Assembly (NCBI GenBank): GCA_965116395.1
Contig: OZ220684.1
Location: forward strand, 1,550,001-1,614,000
Length of the DNA: 64,000 nt
Origin: Bin5 sp965116395
GTDB taxonomy: Bacteria; Chloroflexota; Anaerolineae; Caldilineales; Caldilineaceae
Direction: 5' to 3'
Positions 45,540 to 53,478 of the stretch are shown piece after piece; position 1 is the stretch's first letter, and every line of letters begins with the position of its first letter. The notes under the pieces are model-generated. The model was given only the letters and a program-made list of their open reading frames with translations. It was not told where the DNA came from and did no database searches. A program made the translations under genes and the position numbers.

Positions 45540-46216
45540 TATGACTCCTCCACCACGAACCTGTAGCCGGCGCCGTAAACGGTCTCAATCGGCCGGTTGC
45601 GGTCCTGGCCGATCTGCTTGCGCAGGCGCGCGATCTGGTTGTCAATCGCGCGGTCGAACCCTTCGAAATCGTTGTTAAAGGCCAGCTCGATCAGCTGATC
45701 GCGCGTCAGCACCTGGTTCGGATGACGCATGAATGCCGAGAGCAGATCGATCTGCGCCTGGCTCAGGATTACCGGCTCTCCATCCACGGTTGCTCTGCGC
45801 GTGGTCTCGTTGAGCGTGATGTTGTTATGCGTCAGGACGTGCTAGACTCTGCCTTTGACGCGGCGCAGCACCGCATCGGCGCGCGCGATGACCTCCTCGG
45901 GAGCAAAGGGCTTGACGATGTAATCGTCGGCGCCACTCTCCAGCCCGATGATCCGATCGTCCTGCGCCTCTCGGGCTGTCAGCATGATGAGAGGAACGTC
46001 CGACTCTCGCCGCAGAATCCGGCAGAGCTCGACGCCATCGAGGCGCGGAAGCATCAGATCGAGGATAATCAGGTCCGGTAGCAGACTGCGCGCCAGTTCG
46101 AGGCCGGACTCACCGTCATGGGTAACCTCGGCAGTGAACCCGGCCCGCTCGAAATACACCTTGATCCAGTTCGCTATTCTCGTATCGTCTTCAATGATCA
46201 ACACCATGCCGCGCAT
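45539..46216 (-). pseudogene. OmpR-type response regulator split by an in-frame amber codon
   Basis: ATG at 46216 starts a complete receiver domain: acidic pair ED at 9-10 plus D11, phospho-acceptor D53 in ILDLMLPR, and K102 in YIVKPF. After LRRVKGRV at codon 124 comes TAG (45844-45842). The same frame then continues without another stop through HVLTHNNITLNETTRRATVD and a complete winged-helix DNA-binding domain (LTRDQLIELAFNN and VYGAGYRFV) to TAA. Without the TAG the protein would be a normal 225 residues. Either it is a recent nonsense mutation, giving a receiver-only protein, or amber is sometimes read through, or it is a sequence error. The DNA-binding part alone could start at GTG 45787. 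Confidence 0.85.
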
Positions 46217-46288
46217 CGCTGACCCCCAAGAAAACAGCCCTGGGTGCGTTGCCCCGTTGAGACAGCGCGCCCAGCTGCCGGACAGGCT

Positions 46289-46603
46289 CTACGCAATCCA
46301 ACTCTCGCAACCCCCTGGTCCTGTCCGGCTGCCTCTGGCAGGCGGAACCGTGCTCAGCGCCTGCCTCGCCGCGAACTCTATCAGAACTCTCGTCGGGCGC
46401 CAAGGTTGCAGCACCGCTCCTAACCTCGCTGCCGGTTGGGTCGCCTTCGCCACTGTTTCGGTGCTCACCGCGGCGGGGTCAGAATTCCGGCCGTTGCCAG
46501 GTCCGGCACGACCCAGGTAACCGTTGACCATCGCCGCACTCAGTATCGCTCGCTTGACCGGCACAGTCACGAACATTTTCGCCATCATCTCTTTCCAACT
46601 CAT
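46289..46603 (-). CDS. Hypothetical 104-residue protein upstream of the two-component genes
   Basis: AAGGAG lies seven bases before the ATG, a strong translation signal. The product begins MSWKEMMAKMFVTVPVKRAI and is rich in Ala, Pro and Arg with no recognised domain. It lies 72 bases before the response regulator in the same direction, so it may be the first gene of that operon. Codon choice in the second half is ordinary but the protein is not convincing by itself. Confidence 0.4.
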   Translation of the reverse strand: MSWKEMMAKMFVTVPVKRAILSAAMVNGYLGRAGPGNGRNSDPAAVSTETVAKATQPAARLGAVLQPWRPTRVLIEFAARQALSTVPPARGSRTGPGGCESWIA

Positions 46604-46671
46604 CTTTTCGCTCCTTGCGTGAACTGGTTCCGATACTGCACACGGTAACGATGAATTGTCGCAGAATTATG

Positions 46672-47634
46672 TCAACCGCCAGCGAAACGTTGCGCTGGAC
46701 GGAACTGCAGTATTAAGTAGGGCCTTATGCTAGTTGGGAAAGGCCAATTGCTTGATTTGCAGATAGTCAGGTACGCCCAAGAGGCGGTTGATATAAATGC
46801 AGAGGTATGTGCGGTCAATTTTGTGTATAAGCGTGCACAAAGGCCTCTGAGCGTGTGAGCGTGGTTGGTTTCAATCGAGAACTGTGCGTTGAGTTGACTG
46901 GTGACTGTTTCGATGATTTGGCGGACCGAGTCGTAGAGGCGAGAGAGGTGTGCCGGAATCTGTTTTTTCTGGTTTTTGCGCTTCTTGGTGAGAAGACGGA
47001 TGCGATTGTATTGCCAGAGTTCCTCAGCTGCCGGTTTACTGACGTAGGCCTTGTCGCCGATGACGATGCGGTTGTCGTGTTCTGCAAGGAGTTCGCGACC
47101 GACAGCCAAGTCGCGTTCGTTAGCCGGAGCTAACTCGAAGTCGATAATGAGGCCACCCATCGTGATCAGCATATGCAGCTTGAAACCGAAGATCATCATC
47201 TTCTTGGAGGGAACGGGCCCAAAATCGGCCCCCCAATCGGACCATTTGGCGCGCGCTTGTGGCGCCAGATGGAATTGAACCACTGGAATAGGCAGGCTAT
47301 CGATTACACAATGCACGTCCCTGTAGAGTTCCGTCCTGGCCAACATCATGCGTCGCATCTCATTGATGACCCCCATCAAGTTACATCGCCGCCGATTGAA
47401 ACGGCTCTGCTCCGGCAAAATCGGAAACTTATCCCGATGTGCCTGCATATGATTGAGTAACTCTGTTTCCACATCCCATCCCACACATTCGCCGATGAGA
47501 CAAATCGCGATCAATTCACTGTCGCTACACTCAGGCTCCGGCCCCGGTCGTCTCAAATGTTCTTCCAGTTCCTTGTACATGTCGTCAACGAGCACATACA
47601 CGCATAGACAGAAGTCGTCAAAGTGGGCTATCAT
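46672..47634 (-). CDS. IS982-like transposase, reading out past the element end
   Basis: 320 residues. CSDSELIAICLIGE, SRFNRRRCNLMGVINE, VIDSLPIPV, the DLAVGRELLAEHDNRIVIGD segment with KAYVS, and SVRQIIETVTSQLNAQFSIE match the DDE transposases of the IS982 family. The reading frame appears intact. The last 20 or so codons (RPYLILQFRPAQRFAGG) lie inside and beyond the left terminal repeat, so the native stop is missing and flanking DNA supplies the end. The family normally ends just inside the terminal repeat. Confidence 0.88.
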   Translation of the reverse strand: MIAHFDDFCLCVYVLVDDMYKELEEHLRRPGPEPECSDSELIAICLIGECVGWDVETELLNHMQAHRDKFPILPEQSRFNRRRCNLMGVINEMRRMMLARTELYRDVHCVIDSLPIPVVQFHLAPQARAKWSDWGADFGPVPSKKMMIFGFKLHMLITMGGLIIDFELAPANERDLAVGRELLAEHDNRIVIGDKAYVSKPAAEELWQYNRIRLLTKKRKNQKKQIPAHLSRLYDSVRQIIETVTSQLNAQFSIETNHAHTLRGLCARLYTKLTAHTSAFISTASWAYLTICKSSNWPFPTSIRPYLILQFRPAQRFAGG

Positions 47635-47732
47635 TCGCTTGGTCCTCCTGGTGAGCTACCTTGGTTGGTCGAGACTTCCAAAGTTATCTCACCAGGGGAC
47701 TTTTTTCAAACACTAACTAGCATAAGGCCCTA
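46718..47732 (-). mobile_element. IS982-like insertion sequence with perfect 18-bp ends
   Basis: TAGGGCCTTATGCTAGTT at 46718-46735 is repeated exactly inverted at 47715-47732, bounding 1015 bases around the transposase. The flanking bases (ATTAAG on the left, GTAGTCAG on the right) do not form an obvious target duplication, so the element may have recombined since insertion. The right end abuts repeat A copy 5. Confidence 0.88.
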
Positions 47733-47740
47733 GTAGTCAG

Positions 47741-47850
47741 TTCTTAGTTTTTAGTGAACTGCAACGTCAACACCTTTAGCCACGGAGGGCCACAGAAGGT
47801 CACGGAGAACTGCAACTGCAACGGATACACCTGTTGTCCACGGGGAACTG
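47741..47850 (+). repeat. Dispersed repeat A, copy 5
   Basis: TCTTAGTTTTTAGTGAACTG, GTCAACACCTTTAGCCACGG and later TTGTCCACGGGGAACTGCGG. It directly precedes a C repeat and then a full B repeat (47741-48001), giving the order A-C-B. Confidence 0.75.
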
Positions 47851-47940
47851 CGGGGGTTAAGGGGCTGAGACAGCATTTGGGGTGGAAGACACTGTTGGCT
47901 AGACATATTGCTGGGGAAGAATGAACACGGTGGCCAGACA
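47851..47940 (+). repeat. Dispersed repeat C, copy 3
   Basis: GGGGTTAAGGGGCTGAGACA, GGAAGACACTGTTGGCTAGA, CATATTGCTGGGGAAGAATG and ACACGGTGGCCAGACA. It matches both copies at 43811-44075. Confidence 0.8.
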
Positions 47941-48001
47941 GGGCGGGGCGTTGCGGGGGCGCAGCCCCTGCACAAGGGAGGCCGCTTGCGGCCGACCGCC
48001 C
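47941..48001. repeat. Dispersed repeat B, copy 3, with changed stem
   Basis: Same frame as other B repeats, but the second hairpin is GGCCGC-TT-GCGGCC instead of GGGCC-GAA-GGCCC. Both arms changed together, so pairing is kept. The outer arms GGGCGG and CCGCCC are also complementary. Between here and 48312 there is no other gene. Confidence 0.85.
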
Positions 48002-48312
48002 AAATGACAGTCATGAGGAGAGAAAGAACACTTTTGCTCGCCTCGTACTGGTTTGCGATTCAGTTGCGGCTGCGTAGTTCCGACATATGTATATATGGAT
48101 ATCGCCAGGACCAGAGCCTGGACGCCGGCGGTGTTGACAGAACCCGGCATCAGTAGCCGCCGGCCGGTTCAGATCCTCGCAGGGCCGCGCAGCCTTTCTG
48201 TTGATTTGAAATCTTGTCCCGTGCTGACATATTTGTGACACATTTCACCTCTATCATGGGCTGTGTATGAGGGACAGGCCCTCAGATAACCATAGTGAAA
48301 CGAGGTGAAAAA

Positions 48313-49776
48313 ATGAGAGGCAAGGGAACGAAGTTGAGAATAGCGCAGACGTTGGCGATACTGGTTCTGGTCTTCACGATGATGGTGGCCGTCGGCTGTT
48401 CGTGGAGGGGACAGAGCGGCGCCGACCAGAGTGCAGGCAACGTTACGGAGAGCCGCGGCGAAGGAAGCGGCGAACACGGAAGCGGCAGCGAAGGCAGTGA
48501 GGGAGGTAGCGAAGGCAGCGAAGGCAGCGCAGCCGGCAGCGAAGAAGGCGGCAGCGGCCTCGCCCTCGACGAAACCTTCGACATGGTCCGCGCGGGCGCT
48601 CGCCTCATCATGAGCTACGACGCCGCCGCCAATGTCTTTGTCGGAACCGTTGCAAACACGACCGACGCGACCCTGACAAGGGTACGCATCGAAGTCCACC
48701 TTTCAAACGGCATCGAGCTCGGCCCGACAACGCCGACCGATCTGGCGCCCGGTGAGATCCTGGATGTCGTTCTGCCGGCGTCGACGCAGTCCTTCGACAG
48801 CTGGACTCCCCATGCCGAGGTCGGCGCGAGTGAAGGCGGCGGTGAAGGTGGCGGCGAACACGGCAGTGGCGGTGAGGGCAGTGGTGAATCCGGCAGTGGT
48901 GAATCCGGTAGTGGCGAATCCGGCAGTGGTGAGGGCAGTGGTGAGAGCGGAGACCCCTCCAGCCCGATCCTCGCCCTCGACGAAAGCTGGGACGGTGTTG
49001 TCAACGGCGTGAGAACCGCCATGTCCTACGACCCCGCAGCGAAGATATTCTCGGGAATCGTCGAGAATGCGACCAACCAGACGCTCTGCTTCGTGCAGAT
49101 CGAGCTGAACCTCAAGCAGGGAACGACGACCGTAGTCGAGCTTGGACCGCAGCCCGTAGGCGACCTGGCCCCCGGCGCCCAGACCACGGTCGAGCTGCGT
49201 GTCGACGATGAGCCAACCGCTGTCGGCGTAGGCTACGATGCTTGGGAGATTCACCCGGAGATGTTCGCCTGTGGCGGCCCCGGCCCTGTCAACACTGAAG
49301 GCAGTGGCGAAGGTGGCAGTGAAGCCGGTGGCGAGCAACATGGCGCTGAAGGCAGCAGTGAGAGCGGTGGTGAAGGCAGCGAAGGCGGCGCAGCCGGCAG
49401 CGAAGAAGGCGGGAGCGGCCTGGCCCTCGACCAGACCTTCGACATGGTCCGTGCAGGCGCTCGTCTCATCATGAGCTACGATGCGCGCAGCAACGCCTTC
49501 TTCGGCACCGTTGTGAACACCACCGGGGCGACCTTGACAAGGGTACGCATCGAGGTCCACCTGTCCAACGGTATCGAACTCGGCCCGACAACGCCGGTCG
49601 ATCTGGCGGCAGGCGCGGCGATGAATGTGATTCTGCCCGCATCGGCGCAGCCCTTCGACGGCTGGACGCCCCATGCCGAGGTCGGCGCGAGTGAAGGCGG
49701 CGGTGAAGGTGGAAGCGAAAGCGGCGGCGCAAGCGGCGGCGAGCATGGCAGTGGCGGTGAAGGTGGCGGTGGCTGA
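48313..49776 (+). CDS. Gly/Ser/Glu-rich lipoprotein with three FxLYD-like domains
   Basis: The ATG at 48313 follows AGGTGA; 487 residues. The lipobox VAVGC gives lipidated Cys29. Three similar domains of about 85 residues (ALDETFDMVRAGARLIMSYD, ALDESWDGVVNGVRTAMSYD, ALDQTFDMVRAGARLIMSYD) each continue with VxGTVxNTTxxTLTRVRIEV and LGPTTPxDLAPG, resembling FxLYD/beta-sandwich domains. They are separated by Glu-Gly-Ser repeats containing His (GEGSGEHGSGSEGSEGG). Domains 1 and 3 are almost identical. Perhaps a metal- or stress-related surface protein. The nearby histidine kinase has a similar Gly/Glu loop. A terminator follows. Confidence 0.78.
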   Translation: MRGKGTKLRIAQTLAILVLVFTMMVAVGCSWRGQSGADQSAGNVTESRGEGSGEHGSGSEGSEGGSEGSEGSAAGSEEGGSGLALDETFDMVRAGARLIMSYDAAANVFVGTVANTTDATLTRVRIEVHLSNGIELGPTTPTDLAPGEILDVVLPASTQSFDSWTPHAEVGASEGGGEGGGEHGSGGEGSGESGSGESGSGESGSGEGSGESGDPSSPILALDESWDGVVNGVRTAMSYDPAAKIFSGIVENATNQTLCFVQIELNLKQGTTTVVELGPQPVGDLAPGAQTTVELRVDDEPTAVGVGYDAWEIHPEMFACGGPGPVNTEGSGEGGSEAGGEQHGAEGSSESGGEGSEGGAAGSEEGGSGLALDQTFDMVRAGARLIMSYDARSNAFFGTVVNTTGATLTRVRIEVHLSNGIELGPTTPVDLAAGAAMNVILPASAQPFDGWTPHAEVGASEGGGEGGSESGGASGGEHGSGGEGGGG

Positions 49777-49862
49777 AGGACACAGGCCGCTGTGACGTCC
49801 TCGCACTGCAAACGCACGGACGTTGCGCTAGTTGGTAGCTAAGATCAGGCAGCTAAGATCGG

Positions 49863-49890
49863 ACGTGGCGCCCTATCCGGGGCGCCACGT
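49863..49890 (+). terminator. Rho-independent-like terminator after the FxLYD lipoprotein gene
   Basis: A perfect 11-base stem (ACGTGGCGCCC with GGGCGCCACGT) and a six-base loop (TATCCG) are followed by TTGTTATGTTT. It lies about 90 bases after the stop codon. The T-tract is interrupted, so efficiency is uncertain. Confidence 0.7.
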
Positions 49891-49900
49891 TTGTTATGTT

Positions 49901-50361
49901 TCATTGGGACAGCATGCTTGAATCGCTGAAAAAGTGATGCCCGGATGCCTGATGTATCTTCTCATGCATATTGGCACTCTCGGCCTCCAGTTTTGCCTGG
50001 CAGCGCGGGCAATCCGTCAGCCTATGAACGATGACATGGTCCGGTTCTGCCACCTGCGTCAGGTGGCGTCCTTTGAGCCCGCGTTGCCCCCACGCGGCCG
50101 CTGGCCGGAGCGGGGCAGACTCTTGTGCCTGCCTTTCTTCAGACCATCGCTGCTGGGGGGCTTGCCGCTGTTGTGACTGTCTTTCGCCAGTTGATTCTGC
50201 AGCTTCTGGATCAGCGCCTGGTGTGTCGCAGTCTGTTCCTGCAGCAGCTGGATCATTGACCGTTGCTTTGCCACTTGCTGACGCAAGGCTTGGTTCAACG
50301 CAAGGCTCTCTAGATATATATAGCTGCTCCACCTGCTCACGACTTGCTCCCTTGAATTCAC
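49901..50361 (-). pseudogene. Frameshifted 5' fragment of an IS66-type transposase
   Basis: The first frame (from 50361) encodes LNQALRQQVAKQRSMIQLLQ and then NQLAKDSHNSGKPPSSDGLK, the N-terminal coiled coil and conserved SGKPPSSDG box of IS66 family TnpC. Near 50090 homology moves to another frame with GQRGLKGRHLTQVAEPDHVI and the zinc-finger CPRCQAKLE. The DDE catalytic part is absent. It is a dead remnant. Confidence 0.8.
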
Positions 50362-50443
50362 TCATGCCATTTGCTCTACTACAACCAACAGGTTTTCGGC
50401 ACTGCCTTCCTGGGAATAGGTAGCCTTAGTAGTTACCGCAGAT

Positions 50444-50875
50444 CTAAGAGTCACGACACATTTCTATGGCCCAGCCAGTTTCTTGAAGAAGTTTGTCCTC
50501 TCTGCTGTCGTCGTCAGCGTTGTGAAGTCTATCCAGCTTCCCGTCTTTAACGTCTTGCTTACGCTTAGCAAGCGCAGATGCGTGGACAGAGCCTATCATG
50601 TATATGAGGATGCTTTCTGTCTCTTTGTCGGTAAAGGATTGTTTGAAAGCAATCGGGGGCTGATAAAGGCAGTTTTCCAGTTCGGCCAAGCGATAATACA
50701 GCTCGTCTGAGTTCTTGACGGAATGTATTTTCGCTATTGCACTGGATAGACTTCTCAGATCTATGACAGTCTCTAACACAGTTTCTATCGCGGGCGTTGG
50801 CGGCCGTTCCTGTGGAATGGGAACACAGGCAGACATAACGACGATCGCAAGCAGGACGGGCAGGAGTCTGAGCAT
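50444..50875 (-). CDS. Small lipoprotein of unknown function
   Basis: 143 residues. Signal peptide with lipobox VMSAC, Cys17. The mature start CVPIPQE is shared with the lipoprotein at 41584 and, nearly, with that at 51761, but the rest (helical, VIDLRSLSSAIAKIHSVKNS, KQSFTDKETESILIYMIGSV) does not contain the HLRD module. Two further Cys (ENCLYQ, EMCRDS) could pair. No strong ribosome-binding site. Possibly the same signal segment attached to different mature domains. Confidence 0.65.
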   Translation of the reverse strand: MLRLLPVLLAIVVMSACVPIPQERPPTPAIETVLETVIDLRSLSSAIAKIHSVKNSDELYYRLAELENCLYQPPIAFKQSFTDKETESILIYMIGSVHASALAKRKQDVKDGKLDRLHNADDDSREDKLLQETGWAIEMCRDS

Positions 50876-51336
50876 GGTTTATCGTTCTGTGTGTGAGATA
50901 GGCCAAAATGTTGTAAGAAAAAATCTGAGATTTCTGATAATAGTCCAGTCCCGGCTGTGAAAACGTTGATGTCAGCCAATACGTTCCTCATCGTGAGCGA
51001 CGACCAGCGGCGCAGGGCCCGGGAACTGACTGCAGTGCTTGCGTCCTTCCCTGGCGATGAAATCGGGTCGTACGGCCCGACTTTACCCTTTGCGGCGAAA
51101 TTGGGGCGATCTTGACACGAAAAAGAGACAGGGTAGGGCTGAATTGACACGGTTCCAACATACGGGTGGTATATGATTGTTGGAGGGGGGGATTCACCCA
51201 AAGGAGGGAGACATGCGCTTGGTGTTTGCGCATAGAATCCCCCCTGTTCTTTGTCGGATAGCCGTGGCGCCGCGTCGTGATCCGCATCAGAAGATCGGCG
51301 CGGATTGGGCTCCGCTTGGCGGGAGGCGTGCTTGAT
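50876..51336. other. Intergenic region between divergent genes
   Basis: About 460 bases. TTGACA-like sequences occur near 51113 and 51146 and an AT-rich TATATGAT at 51171, which may belong to a plus-strand promoter, but the spacing is not ideal. Frames here look like chance openings. Confidence 0.35.
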
Positions 51337-51750
51337 ATGTTCGAGGGCGTGATCGGCCAATCGGAGCGCAGTCGCGTACGTATGTCTGTCAGTGCGCTTG
51401 TCAGCATTATGGTTGGCATTCTGGCCTTGAGCTACCCCATCATCATTAGCGGCATTTTGGCAAGCACCTATGTGACCTTATTGATAGGAATTTCAGTTGT
51501 CGTTGCAGGTGCGGCGCACATTTTCTCGCGCAGCTGCAACAGACGCTCTTTGCCGGGGATCATTTTGGGCGTGTTCTACATAATCTTCGGCGCGGTCGTC
51601 GTCTTCAACCCGCTCATTACTCAGGCGGTGATTGTTGTGCTGTTACCATTTTGGACATTGCCAGCCGGCGGTTCCAGCATGTTGTCTAACTTACAGCGTT
51701 CAACCGCATCCAAGTTCTCTTCGAAATCCGGTGAAGGTCCAGCTGATTAG
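51337..51750 (+). CDS. HdeD/DUF308-like membrane protein, probably truncated
   Basis: The ATG at 51337 gives 137 residues. Helices VSIMVGILALSYPIIISGIL, LLIGISVVVAGAAHIF and IILGVFYIIFGAVVVFNPLI match the HdeD/DUF308 repeat pattern, in which pairs of helices end in NP. HdeD proteins usually have six helices and about 190 residues. Here similarity stops after VIVVLLPFW, followed by a polar tail. It may be a shortened gene broken near 51640. HdeD is linked to acid resistance in enterics, but the role in other bacteria is unclear. Confidence 0.6.
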   Translation: MFEGVIGQSERSRVRMSVSALVSIMVGILALSYPIIISGILASTYVTLLIGISVVVAGAAHIFSRSCNRRSLPGIILGVFYIIFGAVVVFNPLITQAVIVVLLPFWTLPAGGSSMLSNLQRSTASKFSSKSGEGPAD

Positions 51751-51760
51751 GAGGGTTACT

Positions 51761-52456
51761 ATGTTCAGATTCGTTCTGATTTCAGGACTCGTATTGCTCA
51801 CCGGGGCTTGCGTACCGATACCGCCACTGGAAACAGAGGCGGTCCTAGAGCCGGAAACGATGGAGCAATCTGCTGATTGCTTTTACGATGAAATCCTGCA
51901 CATCAGTCCTGGTGAGAGCGCAGATGACGGACCGACCGCAGGTGTGCCAGACTTCCTTGATTTTCACAGGATAGAAACTGTTCTGGATGGTGAAAACCTT
52001 AAGGTCGTGTTCTATCTGGAGGGTATCCCGGAAGGTTTCACGGAAAGCCCCCCGGCAAAAAGGGTCAGTAACGAATCTGCGGACGATTACTTCTGGATCG
52101 TCATGATCGACATGGAAGGTACGACTAAAGATGCATACGATATTCAGCAGTTTGAATACATGCTCAGTGGCTCACTATCCTTGAAGCAGTTCAGAACGGA
52201 ATCTCCGCCCGAGTATAAGCGCTTTGAAGAGCTATTGAACATCAGCCTGTACAGATTCGTTCATTACAAAGAGGAGGTCGGTGATGCAAGTTTGCAGGAG
52301 ACAGGAAACGCGAAGTTCGAACTCGCATACGAATCCAACTCCCTCACCTTAAGTGGTAATGTTCCGGGTATAACAACCGACTCAAGACTCCAAATCTATA
52401 CCGTCGATGTTCTTGATCTTGGCGAGGAGACAGGGCATGACTTTGTTTCCTGCTAG
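51761..52456 (+). CDS. Single-module HLRD-like lipoprotein, second copy
   Basis: The ATG at 51761 has AGGAGG seven bases upstream. 231 residues, lipobox LLTGAC, Cys17, mature start CVPIPPLE. The module starts with Cys before SPGES (DCFYDEILHISPGES), then FLDFHRIETVLDGENLKVVF and YLEGIPEGF in place of HLRDIPEEL, DYFWIVMIDMEGTTKDAYDI replacing the acidic loop, FEYMLSGSLS, and SLTLSGNVPGITTDSRLQIY with a final Cys as the last residue. It follows the HdeD-like gene by ten bases. More diverged than the copy at 41584. Confidence 0.78.
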   Translation: MFRFVLISGLVLLTGACVPIPPLETEAVLEPETMEQSADCFYDEILHISPGESADDGPTAGVPDFLDFHRIETVLDGENLKVVFYLEGIPEGFTESPPAKRVSNESADDYFWIVMIDMEGTTKDAYDIQQFEYMLSGSLSLKQFRTESPPEYKRFEELLNISLYRFVHYKEEVGDASLQETGNAKFELAYESNSLTLSGNVPGITTDSRLQIYTVDVLDLGEETGHDFVSC

Positions 52457-52833
52457 GGTACTGTTGTAACCTGCGCTCTTCTTCCGGGTGACAAGCATCG
52501 CCCACGCAGACCGAAAGAATAGCCAAGCATGACTGGACCCAGCTGCTCTATAGCATGGGCCAAGCTGCACAACCGTAACCCGTAAACCTGTAAGCAGACT
52601 CACGCCCTCGTCTCGAGGCAAGGGCGGATTTCGTTTGGTCACTCGAGTATAAAGGCCCCTTTTTTTGCATCACATTATGGCGTTGCGTTCTGGATGAGTC
52701 TCCGATAATCGCATTCCGGCCAGCCTGTTGTGCGCGCCTCGAACGTATACCCGGGTCGTGTCGTGCGGGCCAAGCGTACAGATATACCTGTGAAGAGATA
52801 TGCGGCCGGCTCTGTTGCAACCAGGAGTGCAAA
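52457..52833. other. Intergenic stretch, nothing recognised
   Basis: About 375 bases between the HLRD-like lipoprotein gene and the 54-residue ORF. A minus-strand frame over it has no ribosome-binding site or homology. Confidence 0.4.
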
Positions 52834-52998
52834 ATGCCTGAAGTAACACAGGAGATGAAGGACTTTGCTAATTTCATGGAGCTGTACGTTGAGCCGACAG
52901 TGGCGTTCATCTACTATTTCGTTGCTTCAATCATGGGTCTGGTCAACTTCGTGATTGACGTTGCGACGCTGCTTGTGGGGCCGGCAGGCTTTGGCTAG
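52834..52998 (+). CDS. 54-residue membrane-associated small protein
   Basis: AGGAG lies six bases before the ATG. The product starts MPEVTQEMKDFANFMELYVE and continues PTVAFIYYFVASIMGLVNFV then IDVATLLVGPAGFG. One amphipathic helix and one membrane helix are likely. The coding pattern and strong translation signal make this credible although it is very short. No homologue is recognised. Confidence 0.6.
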   Translation: MPEVTQEMKDFANFMELYVEPTVAFIYYFVASIMGLVNFVIDVATLLVGPAGFG

Positions 52999-53082
52999 CG
53001 GAACTGTCAGGGCAGACAGACGAGCTGACTGCACGAGTAAAGGAACCAGCCAAGACGGGCGATTCCAATGGAATGGTGACTT

Positions 53083-53280
53083 ATGAACGTGAAGAGGACT
53101 GTGACGATCGATCTGCCGGACGATTCATACCGCCGTCTGCTGCGTTCAGCTGCGCGCAACGGGTGGACGCCGGCAAAGGAGATCGAACACCAGGTCATGA
53201 GGCAGTTCGATCGCGACTATTCACAAGCGGAATTTGACAAAATGGTGCGGAACTTAAGGCGAGGTCGCGAGCAAGACTGA
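53083..53280 (+). CDS. Ribbon-helix-helix-like Arc-type protein, orphan
   Basis: 65 residues. KRTVTIDLPDDSYRRLLRSA is the strand-helix opening of RHH proteins, followed by ARNGWTPAKEIEHQVMRQFD, the second helix. Basic C-terminus. It resembles Arc/FitA-type antitoxins that bind DNA. No toxin gene follows in the next 200 bases (53281-53478 is empty). The start has only a weak GGTGA site. Confidence 0.6.
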   Translation: MNVKRTVTIDLPDDSYRRLLRSAARNGWTPAKEIEHQVMRQFDRDYSQAEFDKMVRNLRRGREQD

Positions 53281-53478
53281 TCGTTTGGCCAGCCCCCAGT
53301 GCGCGCATGGGTTTAACTCGGGATCCTGACGCATGCGCAGCGGTTTCCCCCTCGGAACGGAGGTTGGCCTGACCAGGGCCTGACAGGTACGCTCGGAATA
53401 TTGCTGTGAAATCTGCACGTCAAGCCGGTCGGCCGGGTTGCGCCAGCCATCACTGAAGCAGGCTGCAGGAGGAAGAAA

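Noticed and set aside
37753..45844. Genetic-code change with TAG as sense
   Set aside because: TAG ends several normal genes in the window, so two in-frame TAG codons are better explained as mutations, errors or rare read-through.
48703..49806. Minus-strand frame of 367 codons over the FxLYD lipoprotein
   Set aside because: Shadow of a Gly/Ser/Glu repeat gene that has a lipobox and a terminator.
51113..51178. Promoter with TTGACA and TATATGAT before the HdeD-like gene
   Set aside because: The spacing between boxes is 20 bases or more, so I did not list it as a promoter.
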